DNA of 64,000 bases from Caldilineae bacterium (lineage in GTDB: Bacteria > Chloroflexota > Anaerolineae > JAAEKA01), in the NCBI GenBank assembly GCA_020634555.1, contig JACKBK010000015.1, positions 1 through 64,000 on the forward strand, given 5' to 3'. Both the position numbers and the translations under genes were made by a program. The notes under the pieces were generated by a model that saw only the letters and a list, made by a program, of their open reading frames with translations, ran no database searches and was not told the DNA's origin. Positions 6,934-15,819 of the stretch are shown here, in pieces (the first letter of the stretch is position 1; every line of letters begins with the position of its first letter).

Positions 6934-8171
6934 TGATTGAAGTAGTGCGTGAATACAGCATTGAAGAAGTACAGCAGATCGAGATCAAGCTGGCCCGGGG
7001 CGATGTGCAGGGAGCCACGGCCGCGATCTCAACAGTGAGGGTGCAGGCCCGCATCCATGACACCAGCGACGAGGCGTTGGAGATCACTCTGCAAGGCGGG
7101 CAGCTCTTTGCAGGCCACCGGGACATGAACGGCGAAATTGTCAACGGACTGCGCTCCTTTCCCGCCATCGACATCGAACTGATCGTGCCGGCGGCCGCCG
7201 ATCCGTTGACGATAGTGCGCACCGGCAAGGGCGATGTGCGGCTGGACGGCATTGGCAGCGTCGCGGCTGTCAAGACCGGCAAGGGCGATGTTTCAGTGTC
7301 AAGGGCTGACGGTGCTGTGCAGATCGACAGCGGCGCGGGCGATGTGGCGCTCAAAGGCTGCGGCGGCGAGGCGATCGTTCACACCGGCGCCGGCGATATT
7401 GCCCTGAGCGGCTGCCGGGCAGGCGTTACCGCCAACACCGGCCGCGGCGATATCAACATCGATGGCGCGGTTGGCGATCTGAGTATCCGTACCGGCTCCG
7501 GCGATATCAACGCCAGCCACTGGCACGGCGGCGAAAACGGCAGCACAACTGGCGATGGCGCGATCAACACGGGTTCCGGCGACATCTCGGTCAGCAACGT
7601 GGCGGCCGGCAGCCTGCGGATGCAGACCGGCCGCGGCGACTGCGTATTGGGCCAGGTGCGGCTCGAAACACTCGATGTCAACAGCGGGTCCGGCGATTTG
7701 GTTCTGTCGGGCGACCCCGGAATCGGCCGCTGGCAGGCCAAGACCGGCAAAGGCGACATCGTCCTGAAACTGCCCGGCACAGCGTCGGCCAGAGTTGAGG
7801 CTGCCACCCGCCGCGGAGACATCCGCTCCGACCTGCCACAGGTCAAGGTGGCTCGCCCCGGTCCCGCCAGCGAGCGCGGCGGACGTACCATCATCGTCCT
7901 GGGCGACGAGCCGCGCGCTGAGGTTATGCTGGAGAGTGGCAAAGGTGACATCGTGATCCGTGCGACCGGTCCGGTGCCGGTGACTGTGGGGCAGCCGGTG
8001 GCTGTGGCGGAGGTTGTGGCGCCCAAGGTGCCTGAGCTCGCGCCATCCCAACCGGTGCCAGTCTCCCGGACGGTACCCAGTCGCGACGTGACCATGGGAA
8101 TCCTCGAAAGCCTCTCCCGCGGTGAGATCAACGTGGACGAGGCCGAGACGTTGCTGAAGGCGCTGGCATAG
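6933..8171 (+). CDS. DUF4097-family beta-repeat protein with C-terminal SHOCT-like hairpin
   Basis: 412 residues, overlapping the upstream stop by ATGA. Residues about 85-310 are a ladder of roughly 20-residue repeats centred on TG[KRS]GD[IV] (more than ten copies), the hallmark of DUF4097 right-handed beta-helical or roll proteins. No signal peptide or membrane segment is visible, so it is probably cytosolic. The last 28 residues (GILESLSRGEINVDEAETLLKAL) form a short two-helix module also found at the end of the DUF2089 protein. The pair is often co-encoded; a role in envelope or metal stress sensing has been proposed for relatives but cannot be shown here. A clear terminator follows. Confidence 0.85.
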   Translation: MIEVVREYSIEEVQQIEIKLARGDVQGATAAISTVRVQARIHDTSDEALEITLQGGQLFAGHRDMNGEIVNGLRSFPAIDIELIVPAAADPLTIVRTGKGDVRLDGIGSVAAVKTGKGDVSVSRADGAVQIDSGAGDVALKGCGGEAIVHTGAGDIALSGCRAGVTANTGRGDINIDGAVGDLSIRTGSGDINASHWHGGENGSTTGDGAINTGSGDISVSNVAAGSLRMQTGRGDCVLGQVRLETLDVNSGSGDLVLSGDPGIGRWQAKTGKGDIVLKLPGTASARVEAATRRGDIRSDLPQVKVARPGPASERGGRTIIVLGDEPRAEVMLESGKGDIVIRATGPVPVTVGQPVAVAEVVAPKVPELAPSQPVPVSRTVPSRDVTMGILESLSRGEINVDEAETLLKALA

Positions 8172-8196
8172 CCAGCTTGCTTTTGAACAAATACAA

Positions 8197-8230
8197 ACCG
8201 GGTGTCCAGCAGCGACACCCGGTTTTTTTT
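8197..8230. terminator. Bidirectional rho-independent terminator
   Basis: A perfect 10-bp stem ACCGGGTGTC / GACACCCGGT (8197-8206, 8214-8223) with a 7-nt loop, followed by eight T on the plus strand and preceded by a run of A, so it can also serve the convergent minus-strand gene that ends at 8265. Confidence 0.92.
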
Positions 8231-8264
8231 GTTTGCGCAAGAGGACCGTGTGTGATCTGTCCGT

Positions 8265-8756
8265 CTACGTCTTGCGATACGCGGCGTAGAGGGCTGCGCC
8301 CAGCGCGGCCAGCATGATCCCCGTGGTGAGCTGCATCGCGCAGCAGAACATGCCCAGGCCGACGCCACCGAAGATGTCCATCAGTGCAACCGGGTCGATG
8401 CCGCGCTCGATCAGCGACTGGATGGTTTCCGGCGACATCAGCTTGACCAGGCTTTCCGGCCCGCCGGCGATGTTGAGGCGGATGGGGTAGAGGAACATCG
8501 CACCCAGCCCACCGATGACCGCGGCGATGAAACCGGCTACCGCGCCGCCTGCAGCAGCCTCGCCCACCGAGGGCGAGTTGGACGTGATGCGCACCGTCAC
8601 CAACCCGGTCAGCAGGAACGCCAGCGGGTAGAGCGGGACGGCGATCACCGGCCCGACATAGGGCAGCAGTGCGATGAAGTCCAGCAGCAGGGCTACGGCT
8701 CCACCAAAGAGACCGGCCTGGATGTTTGCGCGACGCATGGGAAGGGTGTCTTTCAA
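8265..8756 (-). CDS. Small integral membrane protein, function unknown
   Basis: 163 residues, four likely membrane segments: 14-32 (GLFGGAVALLLDFIALL), 35-53, 66-92 (glycine/alanine-rich) and 132-157. No signature residues or known domain are recognised. The ATG at 8756 is used; an alternative lies 18 nt inside (8738). It is transcribed convergently towards the DUF4097 gene and shares its terminator. The Cys-Cys in the last segment (MFCCAMQ) is the only notable polar feature. Confidence 0.65.
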   Translation of the reverse strand: MKDTLPMRRANIQAGLFGGAVALLLDFIALLPYVGPVIAVPLYPLAFLLTGLVTVRITSNSPSVGEAAAGGAVAGFIAAVIGGLGAMFLYPIRLNIAGGPESLVKLMSPETIQSLIERGIDPVALMDIFGGVGLGMFCCAMQLTTGIMLAALGAALYAAYRKT

Positions 8757-8778
8757 AAAGAAGTGTTCGAGATGAGCG

Positions 8779-8860
8779 GTGAAACGTGAAACGTAATGCG
8801 TGAGCAGTCAAATATGCCCCTGAATGGACGTGAAGTCACGTTTCACGCATCACGCTTCAC
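8779..8860. repeat. Inverted repeat, family A
   Basis: GTGAAACGTGAAACGTAATG (8779-8798) faces TCACGTTTCACGCATCACGC (8836-8855). It sits between divergent genes and just upstream of the trmI promoter. Confidence 0.8.
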
Positions 8861-8923
8861 AGGCGCTGTCTGACGCATCCGCCGTTCTTATACCACGGTT
8901 GGTGCTGCTAGTCAATGCAGTGA

Positions 8924-8952
8924 TTGCCATCCACTCGCCCGGCAGGTATAAT
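8924..8952 (+). promoter_or_regulatory. Consensus promoter producing a leaderless trmI transcript
   Basis: TTGCCA (8924-8929), 17-bp spacer, TATAAT (8947-8952). The ATG at 8959 lies where transcription should start, 7 nt after the -10, so the messenger probably begins at its start codon. No Shine-Dalgarno is present. Confidence 0.82.
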
Positions 8953-8958
8953 CGCTGC

Positions 8959-9849
8959 ATGAGCGAACAACCAGATTTACCCACCTATTCCGAGCCGCTG
9001 GCGGCTGACGGCGACCTTGTCCTGTTGGTTGCTGAAGACCAGAAGCGCACCGTGATCAAGCTGCAAGCCGGCCAGCAGTGGCATACCAAGCGCGGCTTTC
9101 TTCGCCATGACGACCTGATTGGCCAGCCGCTGGGTCGGATGGTTGTTACCCAAATGGGCCACGCCTTTCTGGTGCTGGAGCCGTCCACTCATGACCTGAT
9201 CCGCTACCTAAAACGTACGACGCAGATTATCTTCCCCAAGGACGCGGCGTACATCGCGCTGCGTCTCAATCTGTATCCCGGCCGGCGGGTGATTGAGGCT
9301 GGCACCGGCAGCGGCGGGCTGACGTTGGCGCTGGCGCGCGCGGTGATGACCAGCGGCCGCGTCTACAGCTATGAGCAGCGGGAGGCCATGAGCGCGCTGG
9401 CGGGAAAGAATCTGGCGCGCGTTGGCCTGCGGGAGTACGTCGATCTCAAGGTGCGCGATGCAGCCGAGGGGTTCGACGAGCGGTACGTCGATGCCGTGTT
9501 TTTAGACATGCGTGAGCCGTGGGAGCATCTGGCCGCGGCGCGTGAGGCGTTGAAGGGAGGCGGCTTCTTTGGCAGCCTGTTGCCGACCACCGTTCAGGTC
9601 AGCGACCTGCTGCGCGGCCTGCAAGAGCATGGCTTCGCCAATCTGGAGGTGCAGGAGCTGCTGGTGCGCAACTGGAAGCCCATCGCGGACCGGCTGCGCC
9701 CAGCCGACCGCATGATCGCGCACACCGGTTTCCTGGTGTTCGCCCGCAAGGCCGCCATCCCCGAAGGCGACGCCTGGCGCACGGTGGATGCCAAGCGCTA
9801 CCGGCCGCGGGCGGCGGGGGGCGACGAGCAGGCAGACGCAAGCGTCTGA
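8959..9849 (+). CDS. trmI: tRNA (adenine-58-N1)-methyltransferase
   Basis: 296 residues. The start is fixed by the promoter that ends 7 nt before the ATG. The N-terminal beta domain with GDLVLLV and KRGFLRHDDLIGQP is typical of TrmI. The class I SAM-binding motif is VIEAGTGSGGLTLALA, and the catalytic-region motif is DAVFLDMREPWEHL (DMxxPW, the TrmI variant of DPPY). The enzyme makes m1A58 in the T-loop of tRNA. It is preceded by a family A repeat and stands alone. Confidence 0.92.
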   Translation: MSEQPDLPTYSEPLAADGDLVLLVAEDQKRTVIKLQAGQQWHTKRGFLRHDDLIGQPLGRMVVTQMGHAFLVLEPSTHDLIRYLKRTTQIIFPKDAAYIALRLNLYPGRRVIEAGTGSGGLTLALARAVMTSGRVYSYEQREAMSALAGKNLARVGLREYVDLKVRDAAEGFDERYVDAVFLDMREPWEHLAAAREALKGGGFFGSLLPTTVQVSDLLRGLQEHGFANLEVQELLVRNWKPIADRLRPADRMIAHTGFLVFARKAAIPEGDAWRTVDAKRYRPRAAGGDEQADASV

Positions 9850-9935
9850 TCGATTTGGGGTAATCAGTCATGTGGTTTATTCGGGGATGTCACTGGCGCG
9901 TTTCGGCGTGAAGTAACTACTCAGCCTTCACTGTT

Positions 9936-10035
9936 GCGTCACTCCCGCGGACCCATATGCTTCGCTCCTGGGCGCAAGCAGGGCGGGAGTCTAGCGCCTG
10001 TGAAGATGTGGATTCCCGCCTCCGCGGGAATGACG
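9936..10035. repeat. Palindromic repeat 'CACTCCCGC...GCGGGAATGAC' (family F)
   Basis: The right half contains ATTCCCGCCTCCGCGGGAAT (10012-10031); the left half GTCACTCCCGCGG. A shorter copy is at 59150-59175. Dispersed elements of this type are common in bacterial chromosomes. Confidence 0.75.
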
Positions 10036-10065
10036 GGTGAGCAGTTGCGTCGTGAAAAGTGACAG

Positions 10066-10791
10066 TCACCTGATACTGCGTAGCGACCATAAACGCGCCA
10101 GGTTCTCCTCCAGCCGGTCGCCCAGAGCCGGACCGCGCGCGGTTGTTACATCGTCCTCGTTCTCGAACACCACGTAGGGCACGCGCACGTTGTTGACCGT
10201 GACGAACTGCGGGTCGCCGGTTGTAAACTGTTCCCAGTCGCTGTCGCGGTAGAGGCGCTCCATCTTCTCGTCGGGCAGCGCGTGCTCCAGAATACTGTCG
10301 GGGCGCTCGGGGTTGAAGCGGCGGCGGTTTTTGCGCAACGACTCCGCCCAGCTCACCTGGATGTAGAGAATCGCGCTGCGCCGTAGCATGTCCGCGGGAA
10401 AGTGTGGAAAGGCAGCCTGCCAGCCGCCATGTTGCGCGCCGCGGGCAAATTCCACGATGGTGGTGTGGGTAGCGTGGTAGTCGGATGCCTCGCGCAGCAG
10501 CTTGTGATAATCCAGCGCCATGCGTTCGATCAATACGTGCCACAGATAGTCGTGCAGGAAATAGCCGTCTGCGTCGGAGTGCAGCCGCTGTTTGTCCATG
10601 CGCGCCAGAATCGCGTCCTCCTCGAACCAGGTCCACAGTATCGGGAAGTCGTCGATCTCGTCGAACGCGCCGATGTGGAAGCGCTGCCGGCGCTCTGCTT
10701 CGCTGCAACGTTTCAGATAGTCGATGATCTCGCTTTTGCCCGCGGCAGGGCGGGCGATCAAAAATAGGATGTCAAAGGTGTCGTTGTCCAT
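10066..10791 (-). CDS. P-loop kinase-like protein of unknown substrate
   Basis: 241 residues from the ATG at 10791 (the frame extends further, but upstream codons run into the promoter of the divergent protease). The Walker A motif is ARPAAGKSE near residues 13-21. Downstream features recall small-molecule or zeta-toxin-like kinases: HIGAFDEIDDFP (acidic pair), RMALDYHKLL, TIVEFARG (Walker B-like) and a lid RKNRRRFNPERP with several arginines. No antitoxin-like gene is adjacent, so a toxin role is not supported. Substrate unknown. Confidence 0.7.
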   Translation of the reverse strand: MDNDTFDILFLIARPAAGKSEIIDYLKRCSEAERRQRFHIGAFDEIDDFPILWTWFEEDAILARMDKQRLHSDADGYFLHDYLWHVLIERMALDYHKLLREASDYHATHTTIVEFARGAQHGGWQAAFPHFPADMLRRSAILYIQVSWAESLRKNRRRFNPERPDSILEHALPDEKMERLYRDSDWEQFTTGDPQFVTVNNVRVPYVVFENEDDVTTARGPALGDRLEENLARLWSLRSIR

Positions 10792-10842
10792 GACGTAACT
10801 GTAATCCAGGTTGCGTTTGCAGGCAAGTCGCGGCCGGGGCAT

Positions 10843-10871
10843 TTGGCGTCCGCTGTTACCCTTGGTAGAAT
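10843..10871 (+). promoter_or_regulatory. Promoter for the M16C protease
   Basis: TTGGCG (10843-10848), 17-bp spacer, TAGAAT (10866-10871) with TGG just before it (extended -10). Transcription would start near 10878, about 110 nt before the gene. Confidence 0.7.
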
Positions 10872-10989
10872 GCGGGCACACAACACGTAGGTTCATGTCT
10901 GGAAGGAGTATATCGATACAGGAACGGTCGGGAGAACACCCCGAGCACCTGTCCTGAACATGAACGATCACGCAAGGAGAACCCCCCGA

Positions 10990-13917
10990 ATGCCCGTTCA
11001 CGGATTTGAGCTTATTGAAGAGAGACAGATACCTGAGATCAACTCGCTGGCCCGCCGCTATCGCCATATCAAAACCGGCGCGCGCCTCTTGTCAATCGAA
11101 AACGACGACGAAAACAAGCTGTTCTGCATCGCCTTCGCCACGCCGCCCGATGATTCCACCGGCCTGCCCCACATTCTGGAGCACTCGGTTCTCTGTGGCT
11201 CTGAGACCTTCCCCGTCAAGGAACCGTTCAAGGAGCTGCGCAAAGGCTCGTTGAACACCTTCCTCAATGCATTCACCGCCCCCGACCGGACCATGTATCC
11301 GGTGGCCAGCCAGAATCGCCAGGACTTCTACAACCTGGTCCACGTTTATCTGGATGCCGTTTTCAAGCCTTTCCTGACGCGAGAGACCTTGCAGACCCAA
11401 GGATGGCACTACGAGACCGACGGTCCTGATGCTCCGCTGACGTTCAAGGGCGTTGTCTTCAACGAGATGAAGGGCGTCTACTCGTCGCCTGACAGCCTGA
11501 TCGGCCGCTACACGCAGCAGTCGCTGTTTCCTGACACCATCTACAGTCTCGACTCGGGCGGCGACCCGGCGGTAATCCCTGACCTGACCTACGAGCAGTT
11601 CCGTGAATTCCACCGCCGCACCTATCATCCGTCCAACGCGATGATCTTCTTCTACGGCGACGACCACTCGGACGAACGGTTTGGTCTGGTGGATCAATAC
11701 CTGAGCGAGTTTGAGCGTGCGGCTGCCGCACCGGAAGTCGCGATCCAGCCGCGGTTAGCAGAAACACGCCGCTTCGTCTACGGATTCGACGCCGGCCCGG
11801 CCGATGAGAACGGCAACGGGGCTGATCCGAAACGCAGCTATGTCACCATTAACTGGATGCTCAACGAGATCGTCGATATCGAGACCACGCTGGCGCTGCA
11901 AGTGCTGTCCCACGCGCTGGTCGGCACCCAGGCATCGCCGCTGCGCAAGGCCCTGATCGATTCCGGGCTGGGCGACGACCTCACCGGCGGCGGCTATGGC
12001 CCGCATTATCGCCAGGCCATTTTCTCCACCGGGTTGATGGGCATCGCCGCAGACGACGCCGACCAAGTCGAGACGCTGGTGCTGGATACGCTGGCTGGGC
12101 TGGCCGCGGACGGCATCGATCCCGATACTGTGGCCGCGTCGCTCAACACGATCGAGTTCAGGCTGCGCGAGGCCAACACAGGCGCCTTTCCGCGCGGCCT
12201 GATGTACGCCATGAGCGCCAACCAGGTCTGGCAGCACGGTGGCGATCCGATGGACGGGCTGGCGTTCGAGGACTCGCTCAACAGCATCAAACGCCGCGCG
12301 GCCGGCGAGCCTCGCTACTTCGAGGCGTTGATCGACGAACACCTGTTGGACAACAAGCACCGCACCGTGGTGCTTTTGCAGCCTGACGCGGCGGCCCGCG
12401 AGCGCTCTGAAGCCGCCGAGAGCGCCCGTCTGGAAGAAGCCCGTGCTGCGATGAGCGCTGCCGATGTCGAGCAAGTGCTGGCGACCATGCAACGGCTCAA
12501 GGCTGAGCAGGATCGCCCTGACTCGTCTGAAGCCGTAGCGACGATACCGACCCTGACGCTGGCGGACCTGGACCGCGAGGCGCGCAGCATCCCAATCGAC
12601 ATGACCGAGATCGACGGTGCGTCGGTGCTGACTCACGATATCTTCACCAACGGTATCGTCTACCTGGACCTGGCGTTCGACCTGCGACGCCTGCCACAGC
12701 GTCTGCTGCCCTACGGCGAGCTATTCGGACGTTTGTTGCTGGGGATGGGGACTGAGAGTGAGGATTTCGTCGTGCTGTCGCAGCGTATCGGACGTGAGAC
12801 CGGCGGTATCGGCCGATCGCTGCACACTGCGACGACCCGCAACGGCCAGCCCAGCACCCGGCTTATCCTGCGCGGCAAGGCAACGCAGGACAAAAGCCAG
12901 GCGCTGCTGGACATCCTGCGCGATATACTGCTGACCATGAAACTGGACAACCCTGCCCGCTTCCGGCAGATCGTGCTGGAGGAGAAGGCCGGTGTTGAGG
13001 CAAGCCTGATCCCCGGCGGCCATCGGGTTGTTCTGCGCCGCCTGCGGGCCCGCTATTCCGTGGCTGATTGGGTAGCAGAAGAAAACAGCGGTATCGACCA
13101 TCTGCTCTTCCTGCGCCGCTTGGCCGAGCGAGTCGACAACGATTGGGCGGGCGTGCTGGCCGATTTGGAGGCTGTGCGTGCGGCGCTGGTCAGCCGCGCC
13201 GGGTTGCTGTGCAATGTGACGCTGGATGCGGCGGGCCTGCAAGCATTTTTGCCGCAATTAGCCGGTCTGGTAGAGGCGTTGCCGGACGGTGCGGCCGATC
13301 CTGCAAGCTGGACGCCACGGCTGCCCGCGGCTGCTGAAGGGTTGACGATCCCGGCTCAGGTCAACTACGTCGGCAAGGCTGCCAACCTGTACGAGCTGGG
13401 CTACGAGCTAAACGGCGCGGCGTTCGTAGCCGTCAAGCTGTTGGACAACACCTGGATGTGGGACCGGGTGCGGGTGCAGGGCGGCGCTTACGGCGGATTC
13501 CTGGTCTTCGACAACTTGTCGGGCGTGCTGAGCTATCTGTCGTACCGCGATCCCAACCTGCTGAATACGTTGCAGATCTACGACGGCACGGCGCAGTATC
13601 TGCGGGATGTGCCGCTGACGCAGGACGACGTGGACAAGATCATCATCGGTGTCATCGGACAGATGGACAGCTACCAGTTACCCGATGCCAAAGGGCTGAC
13701 GTCAATGGTGCGCCATCTGACCGGCTACGACGACGCCCTGCGCCAGCGGCTGCGCGACGAGGTGCTGGCTACCACCGTAGCTGACGTACGCGCCTTTGCC
13801 GACCTGCTGGACGAGGTCGCCCGGTCCGGTTCCGTCGCTGTGCTGGGATCGGCCCAGGCCATCGCCGTCGCCAACGAAAGCCTCGACCCGCCGTTGGTCG
13901 TTACGCCGGTTCTTTAA
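10990..13917 (+). CDS. M16C-family zinc metalloprotease (presequence-protease-like)
   Basis: 975 residues. The ATG at 10990 follows AAGGAGA by about 9 nt; an in-frame ATG at 10960 lacks a ribosome site. The inverted zinc motif HILEH (61-65) carries two His ligands and the catalytic Glu; the distal Glu lies in the helix around FNEMKGVYSS. The length and the order of four domains (two active, two inactive halves joined by a helical linker around residues 470-530) match M16C enzymes such as PreP/CYM1, which degrade peptides inside a closed chamber. No signal peptide, so cytosolic peptide turnover is likely. It is monocistronic; family D repeats follow the stop codon. Confidence 0.93.
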   Translation: MPVHGFELIEERQIPEINSLARRYRHIKTGARLLSIENDDENKLFCIAFATPPDDSTGLPHILEHSVLCGSETFPVKEPFKELRKGSLNTFLNAFTAPDRTMYPVASQNRQDFYNLVHVYLDAVFKPFLTRETLQTQGWHYETDGPDAPLTFKGVVFNEMKGVYSSPDSLIGRYTQQSLFPDTIYSLDSGGDPAVIPDLTYEQFREFHRRTYHPSNAMIFFYGDDHSDERFGLVDQYLSEFERAAAAPEVAIQPRLAETRRFVYGFDAGPADENGNGADPKRSYVTINWMLNEIVDIETTLALQVLSHALVGTQASPLRKALIDSGLGDDLTGGGYGPHYRQAIFSTGLMGIAADDADQVETLVLDTLAGLAADGIDPDTVAASLNTIEFRLREANTGAFPRGLMYAMSANQVWQHGGDPMDGLAFEDSLNSIKRRAAGEPRYFEALIDEHLLDNKHRTVVLLQPDAAARERSEAAESARLEEARAAMSAADVEQVLATMQRLKAEQDRPDSSEAVATIPTLTLADLDREARSIPIDMTEIDGASVLTHDIFTNGIVYLDLAFDLRRLPQRLLPYGELFGRLLLGMGTESEDFVVLSQRIGRETGGIGRSLHTATTRNGQPSTRLILRGKATQDKSQALLDILRDILLTMKLDNPARFRQIVLEEKAGVEASLIPGGHRVVLRRLRARYSVADWVAEENSGIDHLLFLRRLAERVDNDWAGVLADLEAVRAALVSRAGLLCNVTLDAAGLQAFLPQLAGLVEALPDGAADPASWTPRLPAAAEGLTIPAQVNYVGKAANLYELGYELNGAAFVAVKLLDNTWMWDRVRVQGGAYGGFLVFDNLSGVLSYLSYRDPNLLNTLQIYDGTAQYLRDVPLTQDDVDKIIIGVIGQMDSYQLPDAKGLTSMVRHLTGYDDALRQRLRDEVLATTVADVRAFADLLDEVARSGSVAVLGSAQAIAVANESLDPPLVVTPVL

Positions 13918-13929
13918 GCCAGTCCTCAA

Positions 13930-14017
13930 CTTCCTCCTACTCCCGCTCCTGCTTGCCTGACGGGGACACGTTCCAGTTTTGAGTAGGAGTAAGGAGTACG
14001 AGTACGAGTAGGAGGCT
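13930..14017. repeat. Short tandem repeat, family D (CTCCTACTC / GAGTAGGAG), inverted arms
   Basis: CCTCCTACTCCCGCTCC faces GAGTAGGAGTAAGGAGTACG and further GAGTA units. The same family starts again at the right end of the window after glnS. Confidence 0.75.
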
Positions 14018-14120
14018 TACTCCAGGACAGGGCCTTGTGCCGTTCCGCCCGAACGCCCACAAGGGGCTATCCTACAGCCGGTCCGGGACGCGTTGCCTTT
14101 TCCGTCGTAGGATATGGCAT

Positions 14121-14232
14121 GGAGTGGGTAGCCGGATGGCTTTGCGTAGCACCCCGGAGCGCAGTGGGGAGCCTCCGGCGGGCGTTTTTTGCACCGACAA
14201 CTTCCCGCATCCATAGAATCCGTTAGAACCAG
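14121..14232 (+). repeat. Dispersed ~100-bp repeat, copy 1 (family G)
   Basis: GCCGGATGGCTTTGCGTAGC ... GGAGCGCAGTGGGGAGCCTC ... GGCGGGCGTTTTTTGC ... AACTTCCCGCATCCATAGAA. An inverted copy with clear similarity throughout is at 28059-28160. No frame looks coding. The rest of the 13918-14245 gap holds family D and nothing recognisable. Confidence 0.75.
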
Positions 14233-14245
14233 GGGAACCTGAGGG

Positions 14246-15358
14246 TTACTCCGGTACGTCAATTTCCTCAGGCATGGGGTTCCAGTCGAAATATGCCCGT
14301 ACCTGGCCGTGATCTGACACGCCTTCTTCTTCAAACGCCTCCCGGTTTAAGTGATCGTTGTAGACTTCCAGTTCTCGGAAAGACCAGAGACGTTTTCGGG
14401 AATGATCATAAAACTCCTCTGAGACAAGGATATGATCAAGGCTCTCGCGCTTGTGCTGGTAGATGTGCGTGTAATAGATATGCCGCGAGGAACGGTATTG
14501 TTGCAGTCTTTCAGCAGAAAAAAGTCCTTTATCCGACGAGCGGCCAGCACGGCTCTTCTCGATCACGCGATAGGTTGGCTGGTCAGATAAAAGCTCGTTC
14601 GTCACGGACAGAGTATCGTCGTTCAGATCACCAAGCACCACCACCGGAGAAATATCGTCCTCTTCGTCGGATTTCATCGCTGCGTCGAGTATGGCGCGCA
14701 AAGCGGCCGCTTCCATAACCCTGCGGATGTGCGCAACAGCCGATTTGGTGATTTTCGCATAGTGTTTCAGTGCGTCAGGTTGTGGTTCAGCGAAGCTCAA
14801 GCGAGCTGGCCCCTTTGACTTCAGATGAGCAACATAGATTGAAACTTCCGGTGGCTTGGGGCTTACTCCCTCGGACTGAATCACAGCGTGTAGGACGGGG
14901 CGCGAGAACTTGTCAATTGTGAGAGTGATCTCCTCTTCTGCGCCATCTGTCTCATGCAGCTTGTTAAACTTGAAATTGTCTGGAAATTTTTCAATCCACT
15001 CCCAACCGTCCAGAAGCTGGGAATTTCCATGCCGGTCTTTTCTCACCGCCAATGCAACCTGTGGCTTGCCGCGCCCAGGAGCATCACGCGCGGCAATGTC
15101 ATAGGCATCGCGAAGCTGAGCTGCTTCAAACACATCGATCAAAGCCTGTGCCGCCCATAATTCCTGAAAGGCAATCACTTCAGCATCAAGACGGCGGATC
15201 TGGCTCGCGGTCCAACTGACCTTCTGGTTATATGTGTTTCTCCCCTCCTCATCATCCGGAAAAGGCGGTTGGTTGGCGTAGGTCAATCCTCCGGGAATCT
15301 GTAAGTTAAACAGATTGAATGTAGCAAAGCTTAAGTCCCTCATATTAGTTCGTGGCAT
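14246..15358 (-). CDS. Endonuclease/exonuclease/phosphatase-fold protein
   Basis: 370 residues. Catalytic landmarks of the EEP fold occur in order: ATFNLFNL (strand 1, Asn), VIAFQELWA (metal-binding Glu), IYVAHLKSKG (catalytic His), VVLGDLNDD (Asp/Asn), RESLDHILVS and GVSDHGQV (Asp-His pair). Substrate (nucleic acid or phosphoester) cannot be told from these. GC content is lower than the flanks, as it is for the toxin-antitoxin genes next to it, hinting at acquisition as one block. Start at 15358; a second ATG lies 15 nt inside. The 15359-15594 gap shows nothing. Confidence 0.82.
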   Translation of the reverse strand: MPRTNMRDLSFATFNLFNLQIPGGLTYANQPPFPDDEEGRNTYNQKVSWTASQIRRLDAEVIAFQELWAAQALIDVFEAAQLRDAYDIAARDAPGRGKPQVALAVRKDRHGNSQLLDGWEWIEKFPDNFKFNKLHETDGAEEEITLTIDKFSRPVLHAVIQSEGVSPKPPEVSIYVAHLKSKGPARLSFAEPQPDALKHYAKITKSAVAHIRRVMEAAALRAILDAAMKSDEEDDISPVVVLGDLNDDTLSVTNELLSDQPTYRVIEKSRAGRSSDKGLFSAERLQQYRSSRHIYYTHIYQHKRESLDHILVSEEFYDHSRKRLWSFRELEVYNDHLNREAFEEEGVSDHGQVRAYFDWNPMPEEIDVPE

Positions 15359-15594
15359 AACAAACTACTCCTTCAACTCTGCCCACATATTGCTCGAATG
15401 CGTTGGCTCTTGGCTATGGTTGACCCCTTGTCGGTCCTGCGTACCAGGTTTGACATTTGCCAATTGGGTCATAAATCCGCCCCGAACAAGGCTTCTGTGT
15501 CACAGCATGGTAGCTTCAGGCGTCGGATGAGCCGTACGTACACATTAGAATCGTATCCATATCTGGTTTATGCCTTGTTAGGGTTAGGGCGCAT

Positions 15595-15819
15595 TTACTG
15601 CTGAGTTAGACGTTCAGCAAGCCAAACTTTAATCAGTGATTGGCGCGGCACCCCCAGTCTTTTGGCAGTTTGATCTATTTCCCGTAACATCCATATCGGA
15701 AAGTCTACATTGACCCGCTTCAAATCGTGATCCGGGCGGTGGCTCTGCGACAATTCAAGGTAAGGAGTAATATCTACCTCGCCACTATCAAACAACTTGT
15801 CCAAATCTTCAGCCTTCAT
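15595..15819 (-). CDS. brnA: BrnA/CopG-type antitoxin
   Basis: 74 residues. The C-terminal half VNVDFPIWMLREIDQTAKRLGVPRQSLIKVWLAERL is a ribbon-helix-helix fold: the beta strand would dock in the DNA major groove and the helices dimerise. It overlaps the upstream toxin gene by 11 nt, so the pair is translationally coupled with the toxin first, the normal BrnTA order. It should bind BrnT and repress the shared promoter. Confidence 0.85.
   Translation of the reverse strand: MKAEDLDKLFDSGEVDITPYLELSQSHRPDHDLKRVNVDFPIWMLREIDQTAKRLGVPRQSLIKVWLAERLTQQ

Noticed and set aside
10066..10791. Zeta-toxin type toxin-antitoxin system
   Set aside because: The P-loop is present but there is no antitoxin-sized neighbour; the divergent gene is a large protease.
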